Part shown: in pieces, positions 1 through 8,696 of the stretch | How positions within the stretch are numbered: position 1 is the first letter of the stretch | How the letters are laid out: every line of letters begins with the position of its first letter | Source: Bacillota bacterium | GTDB lineage: Bacteria; Bacillota; Clostridia; Christensenellales; Aristaeellaceae | DNA length: 64,000 nucleotides | Direction: 5' to 3' | NCBI GenBank assembly: GCA_023459275.1 | Contig: JAEWVC010000079.1 | Location: 1 to 64,000 of the forward strand | Notes under the pieces: model-generated | What the model was told of the DNA's origin: nothing | What the model saw: only the letters and a program-made list of their open reading frames with translations | Database searches by the model: none | Position numbers and translations under genes: made by a program

Positions 1-101
1 CGCCGTCCAAATATTAATCCCCGCGCCGCCCCGGGCGCATTTATTTTTTTAACTGTCTGCTCCAGTTTTACTGGGGGCTGTTCAAGACGGGCATTTTCAT
101 G

Positions 102-129
102 CCGGTCCCTTTTGTTTTGAAGGGACCGG
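102..129. other. perfect 10-bp hairpin downstream of the zinc-ribbon gene
   Basis: Arms 102-111 and 120-129 are perfectly complementary around an 8-base loop. It lies about 80 bases past the stop of the minus-strand zinc-ribbon gene and could stop or protect that transcript. No T-run follows on the minus strand, so a classical intrinsic terminator is not shown. The rest of positions 1-210 shows nothing I can support. Confidence 0.4.
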
Positions 130-210
130 GGAGCCGGCAGACTGTGGATAGGCGGCCGCGCCCTGGGGCCGGCCTCTTCGTGTCTATACCGCCTCTTGCC
201 GGTCCATTTT

Positions 211-504
211 TTACGCCCATTCGGTTGCTCTGTGCTTTGCCAGGCACTCGCTGCAATAGACCGGCCTGTCGCCCCGGGGCTGAAAAGGAACCTGGCATTC
301 TCTGCCGCAGTCTGCGCAGATTGCCGTATACATCACTTTGCCGTTCCCTCCCACGCCTCTTTCCGTTTTGCGTTTTGCACGGCATTCCTTGCAGCGGGTC
401 GGTTCATTCTGAAACCCTTTTTCCGCGTAGAATTCCTGTTCACCGGCGGTAAACACAAATTCCCTGCCGCAATCCCTGCACACGAGCACCTTGTCCTGAT
501 ACAT
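211..504 (-). CDS. small double zinc-ribbon protein (zf-trcl / CxxC-x17-CxxC type)
   Basis: A 97-residue soluble protein with four CxxC pairs: C9/C12, C38/C41, C63/C66 and C84/C87. The first two pairs enclose 25 residues and the last two exactly 17, the spacing of the known CxxC-x17-CxxC family, here preceded by a zf-trcl-like ribbon. Each half should bind one zinc ion. Proteins of this type are common and small in Firmicutes; nucleic-acid or protein binding is assumed but no role is established. There is no signal peptide or membrane segment. The gene stands alone, with a consensus sigma-A promoter about 70 bases upstream of its ATG, so it is probably well expressed. Start chosen as the first Met ahead of the first ribbon. 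Confidence 0.85.
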   Translation of the reverse strand: MYQDKVLVCRDCGREFVFTAGEQEFYAEKGFQNEPTRCKECRAKRKTERGVGGNGKVMYTAICADCGRECQVPFQPRGDRPVYCSECLAKHRATEWA

Positions 505-842
505 ACGCCATTTAATACCTTTCTTTTCGCGGAGTATTTAACGAAAACGCAAATCATTTGCATTTAATTGCATTATAGGATTGTGCAAGGCCAATGTCAA
601 TGCTTTATTCGGGATGCATTAAATTTTTACATGGCAAAGCTGCCTACCGTGTTAGGCCCCGCATGCCGTGATCCGGGAAGAAGGGCTTCAGCCCATGGGA
701 GCGGGCAAGGCGCTTTCCGGCAAGTGGCTCAGGCCGGATGCCAGGGGACACACGGAGAGGGATGGCGTTTCCGCTGATTTACAGCGCAATCAAACCAATG
801 CTTTCCCATAAGCGCTGCGGCCGGAGGAAATGCTGGGCACCG
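505..842. other. intergenic region between zinc-ribbon gene and GH31 gene
   Basis: The left part carries the promoter at 572-600. The right part is the 3' flank of the minus-strand GH31 operon. It shows a weak GGGCT/AGCCC hairpin near 684-695 but no convincing terminator. Open frames reading plus-strand through here continue antisense into the GH31 gene and look like shadows. Confidence 0.5.
572..600 (-). promoter_or_regulatory. consensus sigma-A promoter of the zinc-ribbon gene
   Basis: On the minus strand, TTGACA (600-595) and TATAAT (577-572) are separated by exactly 17 bases: a perfect match to the vegetative consensus. A 13-base palindrome (549-561, GCAAAT-C-ATTTGC) lies just downstream in the presumed start or leader region and could be an operator. 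Confidence 0.85.
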
Positions 843-2849
843 TCAGATCCGTCCGATCCATTCTTTGTGCGCGCCGTTTTTCAGGTATACGGGGATTACG
901 GAAAGCGGGGCGTCCGCCTGTATCACCTGCCCGCCCGGATAGGTTTTTCCGCCGGCCAGTTCCGTCCAGGAAGCGCCCGCCGGCAGGTATACCGCCCGGC
1001 TGGACGCGCCTTTTTCGGTGACGGGGGCAACCAGCATATCCGGTCCGAACATATATTGGTCGGAAAGATCCCAGCAGGTGGGATCGCCCGGGAATTCGTA
1101 GAACATGGCCCGCATGGCCGGCGTGCCCTTTTCGTGGGCTTCCCGCATGATTTCCCGGATGTAGCCCCGCATGGTTTCCCTAAGACGCAGGAATTTGGCC
1201 ATGATTTCATAGGCGGTACCGCCAAAGCTCCAAACCTCGTTGTCGCCGCCGGTGAACAGGGCGCTGCGGCCGTCCTTGCCATAAAGGGGTGTGGTGGGCC
1301 TGCGGTCGCCGTGCAGGCGCATTACCGGGCAGAAGGCGCCCCATTGGAACCAGCGGACGATCAGCTCCCGGAAGTCTTCGTCCTTTGGGTCCCCGCCGCC
1401 GAAGCCGCCGATGTCGGTTGTCCACCAGGGGATGCCGCAAAGGCCCATATGCAGCCCGGCTGTAATCTGGCGCCTGAGCGTGGGGAAATCGCTGTGGATG
1501 TCCCCGGACCAGACCAGGGCGCCGTAGCGCTGGCTGCCGGACCAGGCGCAGCGCACCAGGTTGATGATGTTCTTCTGCCCTTCCTTTTCCATGCCTTCGT
1601 AAAAAGCGCGGGAATAAAGCTGCGGGTACACGTTGCCGGCCTGCAGATTGGACCCGATGCGGTAACGGTAATTGTCAAAATCATAGGTGCCGTATTCCGG
1701 CTCCGCCTCGTCCAGCCAAAAGACGCGGACGCCGTTTTCATAGTAGTTTTTGCGGCATTTCTCCCACACGTATGCCCTGGCTTCGGGGTTTGTCGCGTCA
1801 AAGAACACGCTGTCGCCGCCAAACTGCATGCATACGTCCACGCCGTGCTCGGGTTTTACCAAAAGCCCCAGCTGCCTCATTTCCTCAAAATTTTCGCTTT
1901 GCTGGTCGATTTGCGGCCACACGGAAACCATCAGGGCGATCCCCATGGCGCTCAGCTCATCCGCCATGGCCTTGGGATCGGGAAAAAACTCCGGGTCAAA
2001 CCGGTAATCCCCCATCTTGGGCCAGTGGAAGAAGTCGCACACGATCAGGTCGATGGGGATTTGGCGGCGCCTGTATTCCCTGGCCACGGAAAGAAGCTGT
2101 TCCTGGTTCCAGTAGCGCAGCTTGCACTGCCAAAAGCCCAGGCCGTACTCTGGCATCATGGGCACGGTGCCGGTGGCCTTGGCGTACGCTTCCTCGATCT
2201 GGGCCGGCGTATCCCCGGCGGTGATCCAGTAATCCATCTGCCTGGTGGAGACGGCATGCCACTCTGTTTTGTTCCTGGCGAAATTCGCCCTGCCGACGGC
2301 GGGGTTATGCCACAAAAAACCGTAGCCCCGGCTGGAGAGCACAAAGGGCACGCTGGCTTGGGAGTTGCGGTGGGCCAGCTCGAAAGAGCAGTATTTGATA
2401 TCCCACTGGTCCTGCTGGTATTGGCCCATGCCGTACAGCTTCTCCTCATGGAAGCCCTCGAAAGTGACGGTGAGCTGGTGGTCGCCGCCCAAGATAGGCT
2501 TAAAGAACCGGGGAGTAACGTTCAGGGCGCCTCCGCCGTCGCATTCCCGCAGCAAAAGGTCACCCCGCTGGTTGTAAAAAGAGATCTGGCTTTTCATGCC
2601 CCAGTCAATATGCCGGATGACCGCCTTGATGTTTCCGTTGCGGATGGAGGCTTCCTTTTCCCCCAGCGCGATTTCCGCCTGGCATAAAGCGGGATCCAAA
2701 AGGGAATAGCGCGTGTCCTCCACATCGCGCATCATGGCGGAGCGCACCCGCAGGCTGTTTTCCCCCCAAGGCATGATCGCCAGCGTCTCCCCGTTGGCGC
2801 GCCAGATGAGCCGGTTATCCTCCCGGGTAAAAAGCTTAAGCATACGCAT
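843..2849 (-). CDS. intracellular GH31 glycosidase (alpha-xylosidase / alpha-glucosidase type)
   Basis: A 668-residue glycoside hydrolase family 31 enzyme that removes alpha-linked xylose or glucose from non-reducing ends. The N-terminal 200 or so residues form the usual beta-sandwich; the catalytic barrel follows. The nucleophile is D380 in WLDEAEPE and the acid/base D450 in WSGDI, 70 residues apart as is normal for the family. The WLDxxEPE form resembles alpha-xylosidases more than alpha-glucosidases, but substrate cannot be settled by eye. No signal peptide, so it acts in the cytoplasm on imported oligosaccharide. It is the last gene of the minus-strand operon binding protein, permease, permease, GH127, GH31. 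Together with the arabinofuranosidase-type neighbour this suggests xylose- and arabinose-decorated plant glycans. Confidence 0.9.
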   Translation of the reverse strand: MRMLKLFTREDNRLIWRANGETLAIMPWGENSLRVRSAMMRDVEDTRYSLLDPALCQAEIALGEKEASIRNGNIKAVIRHIDWGMKSQISFYNQRGDLLLRECDGGGALNVTPRFFKPILGGDHQLTVTFEGFHEEKLYGMGQYQQDQWDIKYCSFELAHRNSQASVPFVLSSRGYGFLWHNPAVGRANFARNKTEWHAVSTRQMDYWITAGDTPAQIEEAYAKATGTVPMMPEYGLGFWQCKLRYWNQEQLLSVAREYRRRQIPIDLIVCDFFHWPKMGDYRFDPEFFPDPKAMADELSAMGIALMVSVWPQIDQQSENFEEMRQLGLLVKPEHGVDVCMQFGGDSVFFDATNPEARAYVWEKCRKNYYENGVRVFWLDEAEPEYGTYDFDNYRYRIGSNLQAGNVYPQLYSRAFYEGMEKEGQKNIINLVRCAWSGSQRYGALVWSGDIHSDFPTLRRQITAGLHMGLCGIPWWTTDIGGFGGGDPKDEDFRELIVRWFQWGAFCPVMRLHGDRRPTTPLYGKDGRSALFTGGDNEVWSFGGTAYEIMAKFLRLRETMRGYIREIMREAHEKGTPAMRAMFYEFPGDPTCWDLSDQYMFGPDMLVAPVTEKGASSRAVYLPAGASWTELAGGKTYPGGQVIQADAPLSVIPVYLKNGAHKEWIGRI

Positions 2850-2933
2850 CCTCCTTATACCGTTTTTAGAAAAATAGGGCGGGAAGGGCCTTTATTGGGA
2901 AAAGCTCCTTCCCGCCTTTCCGGCGCGCCGCCC

Positions 2934-4760
2934 TCACAGCCAGGGCTTATGGGGGACGGAAGCGGCGTCGGGATAGATGCGGCAGTACATGAAATACCAT
3001 TCCATGGGCCCGATACGGTAATAGGGCCTGAACCGCCGGGTGATGAAGGGCTGCTTCGCCGCGTGGCCGGGGAGCGTTTCAAAGGTGGCAAACTCATTGG
3101 GAACGGGCTTGATCCAATCCTCCGGGCGGTCCCTATCGCCGATGAGCAGCGTCATTTCATCGCAGGCCAGCACCACGGGGCCGTAGGCCAGCGCCACAAT
3201 ATTGCCGTTTGCCTTGTCCACCGGCGCAAAAGTAAGGGCGTAAGGAAACGCCATGCGCACCGTGTCCCCGTCCTGCCAGGTCCTGTCCAGGGTATACCAT
3301 GTGCCGGGCACGGGAACGGCATCCTGCATGTGGGCATTCACATAGACGCGCGCTTTTTCATTGGCCCAGGCGGGGACCCGGAGCCGCATGGCAAAGGCGA
3401 CCGGCTTTTCAACCTGTACGGTGAACTCCGCCTGCTGGTCCTCCGGGAAGCTGGCCGTGCTCCTGACCGACACCTGCTGCTGGAGGTGCTCAAACGTCAC
3501 GGCGGAGGGAATGTATTGGCTGACATACAGCCCGCTCCCGTCCCGGTAATAGATCATATTGGCGTACTCGGCCACATCCTGGGGAAAGGTGCCGGTGCAG
3601 CACTGCCATACGTTGTTGCCGCCGTCCTGGGTCAGCCGCCTGTCCTCCACTGACTTCACTGCGCCGTTGATGAAGTAATTGGCGTAGTACATCACCTTTC
3701 CGCCTTCGGTGATGGGCAGCTGGCCCAGGGTGCCGTTCACCAGCAGCTTCTCGGCCCATGCGCCGTACCGGGCGCCGCCCGTGAGCTTTAAAAGATAATT
3801 GCACAATTTGAAGACCGCCCAGGCGCAGCAGGATACCTCGCAGCTCCCCCAGGTGTCGCTGCGCGCCACCGTGCCGCCCCAGAAACTTTTGTAGATGCCG
3901 CCCTCACCGCTGGGGTAATCCCAGGGGGACTTGAGCATATCCCCCAGGTACCCTTCCTTTTCGCCGTACAGCGTTTCCCCGGGGCCGTACCCGCCGGTGG
4001 CGTAGGTGTGGCATGCCATCAGGTTTTGGTAGGCCTTTTCAAGGACGGCCAGGTACTTTTCATCCTCTGTCACCATATAGGCCCTGGCGGCGCTGGACAG
4101 GCAGTTGACATGGCTGTAGGCGTGCCGGGGGCCGATGGAAAAATCATCCGCGGCGATCTTGTCCCACATGTAATGATACAGCCAGATATCAGCAAATTCC
4201 TTATACTGCGGGTCGCCGAAAAGCTGGTACGCCCTGTACAGGTTTTCGGGCAGGGTGTACCACTCAATTTGGCCTTTCATCCGGTCGTCCTGAACCCCGT
4301 CCCTTGGGATGGAGGGATCAAAATTGGCCTTGGCATGTTCCGTCAGCCGCCAGACATAAGCCCTGGTACGCTGGACATCCATAAACTCGTACATGTCCAG
4401 CAGGCCGCCGATGAATTTTTCGTACATGTAGGTGCCCTTGTCCAGCACGGCTTCGCACAGGTCCGCGCACTCGGTCCAGCCGTCAAACAGGGCGATGCAC
4501 TTGTCGTAGATCCGCCTGTCCCCGGTGGCGCGGTACAGCTTGGCATAGGCGCCGAAATACTGGCCGATGGAAGGCCCCCAGCCGGGCATGCCGTCCGCCG
4601 TGGTAGGCAGGCCGGCCAGCAGCCTGTCCCCGTGAAGGATGTCCGCAAGGGACGGGTGCTGCAGATACAACGCCACTGTCTCTTCCCGCTGCTTTGCGTA
4701 GGGGCTTTCAAGCAGCGTGACTCCCTGGTAATCAAACCCCTGCAGCCTGTAGGCGATCAT
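2934..4760 (-). CDS. GH127-type (DUF1680) beta-L-arabinofuranosidase-like protein
   Basis: A 608-residue protein with the alpha/alpha-barrel character of DUF1680/GH127. Known members release beta-L-arabinofuranose using a cysteine nucleophile and a zinc ion held by one Glu and three Cys. Here the Cys pair is C387-C388 in the WQCCTGTF block, close to the CCxGT form of plant-like members. The upstream zinc motif, normally E-x-C, reads E308-V-S-C311-C312, so the Glu is one residue off the usual spacing. The tail matches the family beta-sandwich. No signal peptide; cytoplasmic. The gene ends 84 bases before GH31 and starts 7 bases after the permease stop, clearly in one operon. Related families (GH142, GH146) remain possible. 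Confidence 0.8.
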   Translation of the reverse strand: MIAYRLQGFDYQGVTLLESPYAKQREETVALYLQHPSLADILHGDRLLAGLPTTADGMPGWGPSIGQYFGAYAKLYRATGDRRIYDKCIALFDGWTECADLCEAVLDKGTYMYEKFIGGLLDMYEFMDVQRTRAYVWRLTEHAKANFDPSIPRDGVQDDRMKGQIEWYTLPENLYRAYQLFGDPQYKEFADIWLYHYMWDKIAADDFSIGPRHAYSHVNCLSSAARAYMVTEDEKYLAVLEKAYQNLMACHTYATGGYGPGETLYGEKEGYLGDMLKSPWDYPSGEGGIYKSFWGGTVARSDTWGSCEVSCCAWAVFKLCNYLLKLTGGARYGAWAEKLLVNGTLGQLPITEGGKVMYYANYFINGAVKSVEDRRLTQDGGNNVWQCCTGTFPQDVAEYANMIYYRDGSGLYVSQYIPSAVTFEHLQQQVSVRSTASFPEDQQAEFTVQVEKPVAFAMRLRVPAWANEKARVYVNAHMQDAVPVPGTWYTLDRTWQDGDTVRMAFPYALTFAPVDKANGNIVALAYGPVVLACDEMTLLIGDRDRPEDWIKPVPNEFATFETLPGHAAKQPFITRRFRPYYRIGPMEWYFMYCRIYPDAASVPHKPWL

Positions 4761-4767
4761 GGGATAT

Positions 4768-5691
4768 TCATCCTTTCAGCGCGCCGATCATGACGCCCTT
4801 TTCAAAATATTTCTGGATAAACGGGTAAACCATCAAAATGGGCAGGGTGGAAACAATGATGACGCCGTATTTTACCTGGTCGGCATACCGCTGGGCATAG
4901 GAGAGCCCGGTCCCGCCCGTAGCCCCGGACAGGAACACCTGGTTGGAAAGCAGGATATCGCGCAGCACAATTTGCAGCGGCACCAGCGTTTTGTTGTTCA
5001 GATACAGCAAGGCATTGAAGAAATCATTCCAGTGGCCTACCATATAGTATAGCGTAACCACGGAAAGCACCGCCTTGGAAAGGGGAAGGACCACAAGGAA
5101 AAAATACTGGAAATGCGAGCTGCCGTCCAGGATGGAGGCCTCGTACAGCTCCGCCGGTATGCTGTTTTCAAAGAAGGTGCGCACGATGATTAAATTGAAC
5201 ACGTTCACGCAAAAGGGGATCATCATCACCAGGCGGTTGTTGATCAGGCCCATTTTATTGATGAGCATGTAGGTGGGCACCAGGCCGCCGTTAAAGAACA
5301 TGGTGAACACGAACAGCGCGTTGATGACCCGGCGGGCCTTGAATTCCCTTCGGGACAGGGTGTAGGCGGCCGTAACGGTGGCCGCTATGTTGATGATGGT
5401 CCCGCCCGCCGTATAGATCAGCGTGTTCAGGTACCCCGTCCAGATGCGGGTATCCTCCAGGATCTTGCCGTAGCCATAGGTGCTGAACCCCATGGGGTAC
5501 AGAAGCACCTTCCCCTGGTTCACCAGATCGCTGTCGCTGAAGGAGGCGATGATGATAAAGAACAGCGGATAGATGATGCTGAGGAAGACCAGCACGCTGA
5601 GTACCGTCACCAGGATATTGATCGCCCTGTCCACGCCCGATTCCCGAAGGCCGCTCCGTTTCACGCGGGCGACCGGTGTTTTTTGCAGCAT
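4768..5691 (-). CDS. carbohydrate ABC permease, LplC/MalG type
   Basis: A 307-residue inner-membrane permease of the CUT1 family with six predicted membrane segments; the first is near residues 28-52. The coupling-helix region reads ELYEASILDGSSHFQYF, the EAA-loop equivalent that docks the ATPase. The protein ends in the typical FEKGVMIGALKG tail. It pairs with the permease just upstream (16 bases between stop and start) to form the heterodimeric channel for the sugar delivered by the binding protein at 6749-8335. No ATPase is encoded nearby. Confidence 0.92.
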   Translation of the reverse strand: MLQKTPVARVKRSGLRESGVDRAINILVTVLSVLVFLSIIYPLFFIIIASFSDSDLVNQGKVLLYPMGFSTYGYGKILEDTRIWTGYLNTLIYTAGGTIINIAATVTAAYTLSRREFKARRVINALFVFTMFFNGGLVPTYMLINKMGLINNRLVMMIPFCVNVFNLIIVRTFFENSIPAELYEASILDGSSHFQYFFLVVLPLSKAVLSVVTLYYMVGHWNDFFNALLYLNNKTLVPLQIVLRDILLSNQVFLSGATGGTGLSYAQRYADQVKYGVIIVSTLPILMVYPFIQKYFEKGVMIGALKG

Positions 5692-5707
5692 TTGATTGGC
5701 CCTCCTT

Positions 5708-6667
5708 TCACCACAGGCTCACGTCGGTTACTTTTTTGGAGACCTGGTTCACAATCACCAGGAACACGAAATTTACCAGCGTGTTAAAAAGCCCGATGGC
5801 GGCGCCATAGCTGAATTGCGGGGCAACATTGGGTGCCGCCCTGACGCCGACATTGTACACATATGTGGTAATCACCTGGGAAACGCCCAGGTTCATTTGG
5901 TTCTGCATCAGGAAGGCCTTTTCAAAGCCTACGCTCAAAATGTTGCCGCAGTTCAAGATCAGCAGGATGACAATGGTGGGGATCAGCGTGGGGATGTCGA
6001 TGTACCAGGTGATTTGCAGCCGGTTGGCGCCGTCGATGCGGCAGGCTTCATACAGTTGCGAATCCACGCTGGAAAGCGCCGCCAGGTAGATGATGGAATC
6101 CCAGCCGCAGTTTTGCCAGATGCCCGACAGTACGTACACCCACACGAAGGCTTTGGGCGAACCCATCAGATTCAGGTCTTTGGGCAGAAGGCCAGAGCCC
6201 TTCAGCACCATGGAAAGGATGCCGGTATTGGATAAAAACACCTGCAAAAGCGACACCAGAACCACCGTGGATATGAAGTGCGGCATGTAGGATACGGTTT
6301 GGAGCACCCGCTTTGCCCGCCTGCGGCGGATTTGGTTGAACAAAAGCGCAAGAAAAATAGGCGCGGGAAACCCCATGAGAATGGAAGTGCCCGCGACGGT
6401 AAACGTGTTGATAATGGTGGGGCCGAACATGTTGCTTAAAAAGTATTTGGTGAAATACTTCAGGCCCACGAACTTTCCGCCCGTGATCCCGGCCTTGAAG
6501 GAATATTCCCGGAAGGCAAGCTGGATGCCGTACATGGGGATGTAGTTGAAGATGAAGATCGCCGCGATGGCGGGCAGCACCAGCAGCCACAGCTGATAAT
6601 CCCGCGTGAACGTGTTGAAAACCGTCTTCTTTCTGCGAAGATCCGTACCCCGTATGATTTTCTGCAT
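5708..6667 (-). CDS. carbohydrate ABC permease, LplB/MalF type
   Basis: A 319-residue CUT1 permease with about six membrane segments beginning near residue 28. The docking loop carries QLYEACRIDGANRLQITW, the usual EAA motif. It is the first permease of the operon and lies downstream of the binding-protein gene, separated by a 13-bp GC-rich hairpin. LplB-type permeases usually serve oligosaccharides; with the GH31 and GH127 genes downstream, a xylosyl/arabinosyl ligand is inferred. Confidence 0.92.
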   Translation of the reverse strand: MQKIIRGTDLRRKKTVFNTFTRDYQLWLLVLPAIAAIFIFNYIPMYGIQLAFREYSFKAGITGGKFVGLKYFTKYFLSNMFGPTIINTFTVAGTSILMGFPAPIFLALLFNQIRRRRAKRVLQTVSYMPHFISTVVLVSLLQVFLSNTGILSMVLKGSGLLPKDLNLMGSPKAFVWVYVLSGIWQNCGWDSIIYLAALSSVDSQLYEACRIDGANRLQITWYIDIPTLIPTIVILLILNCGNILSVGFEKAFLMQNQMNLGVSQVITTYVYNVGVRAAPNVAPQFSYGAAIGLFNTLVNFVFLVIVNQVSKKVTDVSLW

Positions 6668-6694
6668 GCGTGCGTCACCCCTTGCAGTATGCGT

Positions 6695-6729
6695 TTGCCG
6701 CCGGGCCGGAAAACCCGGCCCGGCGGCAA
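6695..6729 (-). other. GC-rich hairpin between binding-protein and permease genes
   Basis: Arms 6695-6707 and 6717-6729 form a perfect 13-bp stem. No T-run follows on the minus strand, so it more likely slows RNA decay or partly attenuates transcription than fully terminates. The same arrangement follows four other binding-protein genes in this window. Confidence 0.75.
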
Positions 6730-6748
6730 GGAAAGGGCAGCTTACTGA

Positions 6749-8335
6749 CTATTGGTTGGCCAGCCAGGCATCATACGCGGCCTGCTTGATGGCCAGGTTC
6801 TCGCTAAGGCCGGAGGCGTTCAGGTTCTGCACATAGGCGTCCCATTCGGCCTCAATATCCTGCGCGCCGGTGATCCAGGCCACCATGGTGGGCTGGGCGA
6901 CGCTGTTGATGTTGGCCTGGTTGATGCCCAGGGCGGACTGGTCGTCGATGGAATACTTCATGTAGCGCTCGGCGAACAGGTCCTTCTTCGGGTCGATCTT
7001 GGCCACATAGCCGTCATACACGGCGCGCTGGGCCAGGGTGTCCACCATGTCCTGGCCAAGGTGGATGACCATGTCGTCGGAGATGTAGATGGGGCCAAGG
7101 TCCGCAAAGGAGGAGGTCCACTTCCAGGTGCCCCAGTCCATGGCCGGGTCGGCGGGAGGCAGGATGGTGTAGGAGCCGTCCTCGTTCTTGGCGATGCACT
7201 TATCCACATCGTTCATGCCGCCCCAGAGGACCTGGATGCCTACTTCGGGGTTGTACAGCTTGTCGAGGAAGCGGATGGCGGCTTCCTTGTTCTTGGACAG
7301 GGCGCTGACCACGGCGCGGTTGCCGTCGTAGTTCAGGCCGATCTTGTCATACTCCACGCGCACGTCGCGGGGATCACCGGCGGAAACCTTCAAAGGCGCC
7401 AAAGTAATGTACTGGTCCGCCAGTTGGAGGCCCACGCGGTCGGTGATCTCCCAGCCCCAGGTGACGCCGACTTTGGCGGTATCCCCGCTGCCGCGGGCGA
7501 TGGACTGGTACTTGGAGTAATCGTTGGAGAAGGCTTCGGGATCAATGAGGCCCTCGGCCCACAGGTCCTTGAGGAACAGCACCAGTTCCTTGTAGCGGGG
7601 GTCGGTGTAGGCGCACTTCACGGTGCTATCCTCGGCAAAGTAGCCGTCCTGGAAGAAGTCCACCAACTGGATGCCGGTGGAGCCCAGCAGCATCGTGGGG
7701 TGGTACTGGCCCACAAATTGGAGGAAATCAAAGGGGAATTCATCGGTGGTATCGCCGTTGCCGTTGGGGTCGCCGTCACGGAAGGCAATCAGCACGGCTT
7801 TCAGCTCCTCCCAGGTGGTGGGAACAGCCAGGCCCAGATTGTCCAGCCACGTCTTGTTGATGTACATGGAGGTGGCGACAGCGGGCCAGAACCGCTGATA
7901 CTTGGGGGTTCCGTACATGCTGCCGTCGGCCAATGACGCCATGTCCCTGGCTTCCGGATGCGCGGCGAAGAAGGCGTACAGGTTGGGGGTTTTCTCCTGG
8001 CTGATCCAGGGGGTCAAATTTTCAAACAGGCCCTCATAGGTGGTGTAGTCGGCGTTGTTGGTGGCGTTGATCAGGATGTCGGGAATGTCGCCGGACGCAA
8101 ACATGGTGGATTTGATCTGATCCCAGTCGGCGGAAATCTCCTGCCAGGTGATTTCAACGCCGGCTTCCTGCTCCACCTGCTTGAGCCACTCCATGGTGGA
8201 AAGCTCCTTGGTCAGGGGGTGTTTGGAAATCAGGCCGGTGAGCTTCACCGGCGCTTCCGCGGCGGCGGTCAGGGACAGCAGGGGCAGCAACAGGGAAACG
8301 GTCAGCAAGATAACAAGAATACGCTTTGCCTTCAT
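6749..8335 (-). CDS. extracellular sugar-binding protein of ABC importer (LplA type)
   Basis: A 528-residue family-1 solute-binding protein of the long LplA type. The start is placed at 8335 because GGAGGG lies 7 bases upstream; the frame extends further without a ribosome site. A Sec signal peptide (MKAKRILVIL..., hydrophobic to about residue 20, cleavage near TAAAEA) is clear, but there is no lipobox cysteine, which is unusual for a Gram-positive binding protein. It is the first gene of the five-gene minus-strand operon ending with GH31 and should catch the oligosaccharide at the cell surface. The divergent AraC-type gene at 8697 is the likely local regulator. Confidence 0.93.
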   Translation of the reverse strand: MKAKRILVILLTVSLLLPLLSLTAAAEAPVKLTGLISKHPLTKELSTMEWLKQVEQEAGVEITWQEISADWDQIKSTMFASGDIPDILINATNNADYTTYEGLFENLTPWISQEKTPNLYAFFAAHPEARDMASLADGSMYGTPKYQRFWPAVATSMYINKTWLDNLGLAVPTTWEELKAVLIAFRDGDPNGNGDTTDEFPFDFLQFVGQYHPTMLLGSTGIQLVDFFQDGYFAEDSTVKCAYTDPRYKELVLFLKDLWAEGLIDPEAFSNDYSKYQSIARGSGDTAKVGVTWGWEITDRVGLQLADQYITLAPLKVSAGDPRDVRVEYDKIGLNYDGNRAVVSALSKNKEAAIRFLDKLYNPEVGIQVLWGGMNDVDKCIAKNEDGSYTILPPADPAMDWGTWKWTSSFADLGPIYISDDMVIHLGQDMVDTLAQRAVYDGYVAKIDPKKDLFAERYMKYSIDDQSALGINQANINSVAQPTMVAWITGAQDIEAEWDAYVQNLNASGLSENLAIKQAAYDAWLANQ

Positions 8336-8598
8336 GGTGCATCCCTCCATATGTATTTTTCGTTGGTTGGCACAGACAGCCTTCTGCGTTAAGTATCGCA
8401 TACACAAACACAGCCTTGCAATGGAGATTTCAGCACAAACATGTACCGGAAGGCAAACTCAGCATTGTTCAATTCGTCCGGAAAAAATATGCGCGCGATG
8501 ATGGAGACCGCTAACAATCTATGGATATCAACTATTATTACAGTTAATGAGGGATACATTTGGAGGTTATGTTTAAGCTTTTCCTGTAAGGGTAGGGG

Positions 8599-8627
8599 TT
8601 GAAACGGCTGCTTTGCTGTGCTACAAT
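8599..8627 (+). promoter_or_regulatory. promoter of the AraC-type regulator
   Basis: TTGAAA (8599-8604) and TACAAT (8622-8627) are separated by 17 bases, about 70 bases before the start codon at 8697. The remaining divergent intergenic sequence (8336-8598) must also hold the promoter of the binding-protein operon, but I could not pick one with confidence. Confidence 0.75.
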
Positions 8628-8696
8628 GAGATGCCGATAAATGAGAAAATGTATATTCGGGAATGCACATGTATAAAGTGGAAAGGGAGTGCTCCC

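Noticed and set aside
738..2687. Long open frame antisense to the GH31 gene
   Set aside because: It mirrors the GC-rich third-position pattern of the real gene, has no ribosome site or recognisable domain, and overlaps a clear enzyme. Similar long antisense frames at 6752-7936, 15185-16558, 30247-31689, 31658-32803 and 45438-46769 were rejected for the same reason.
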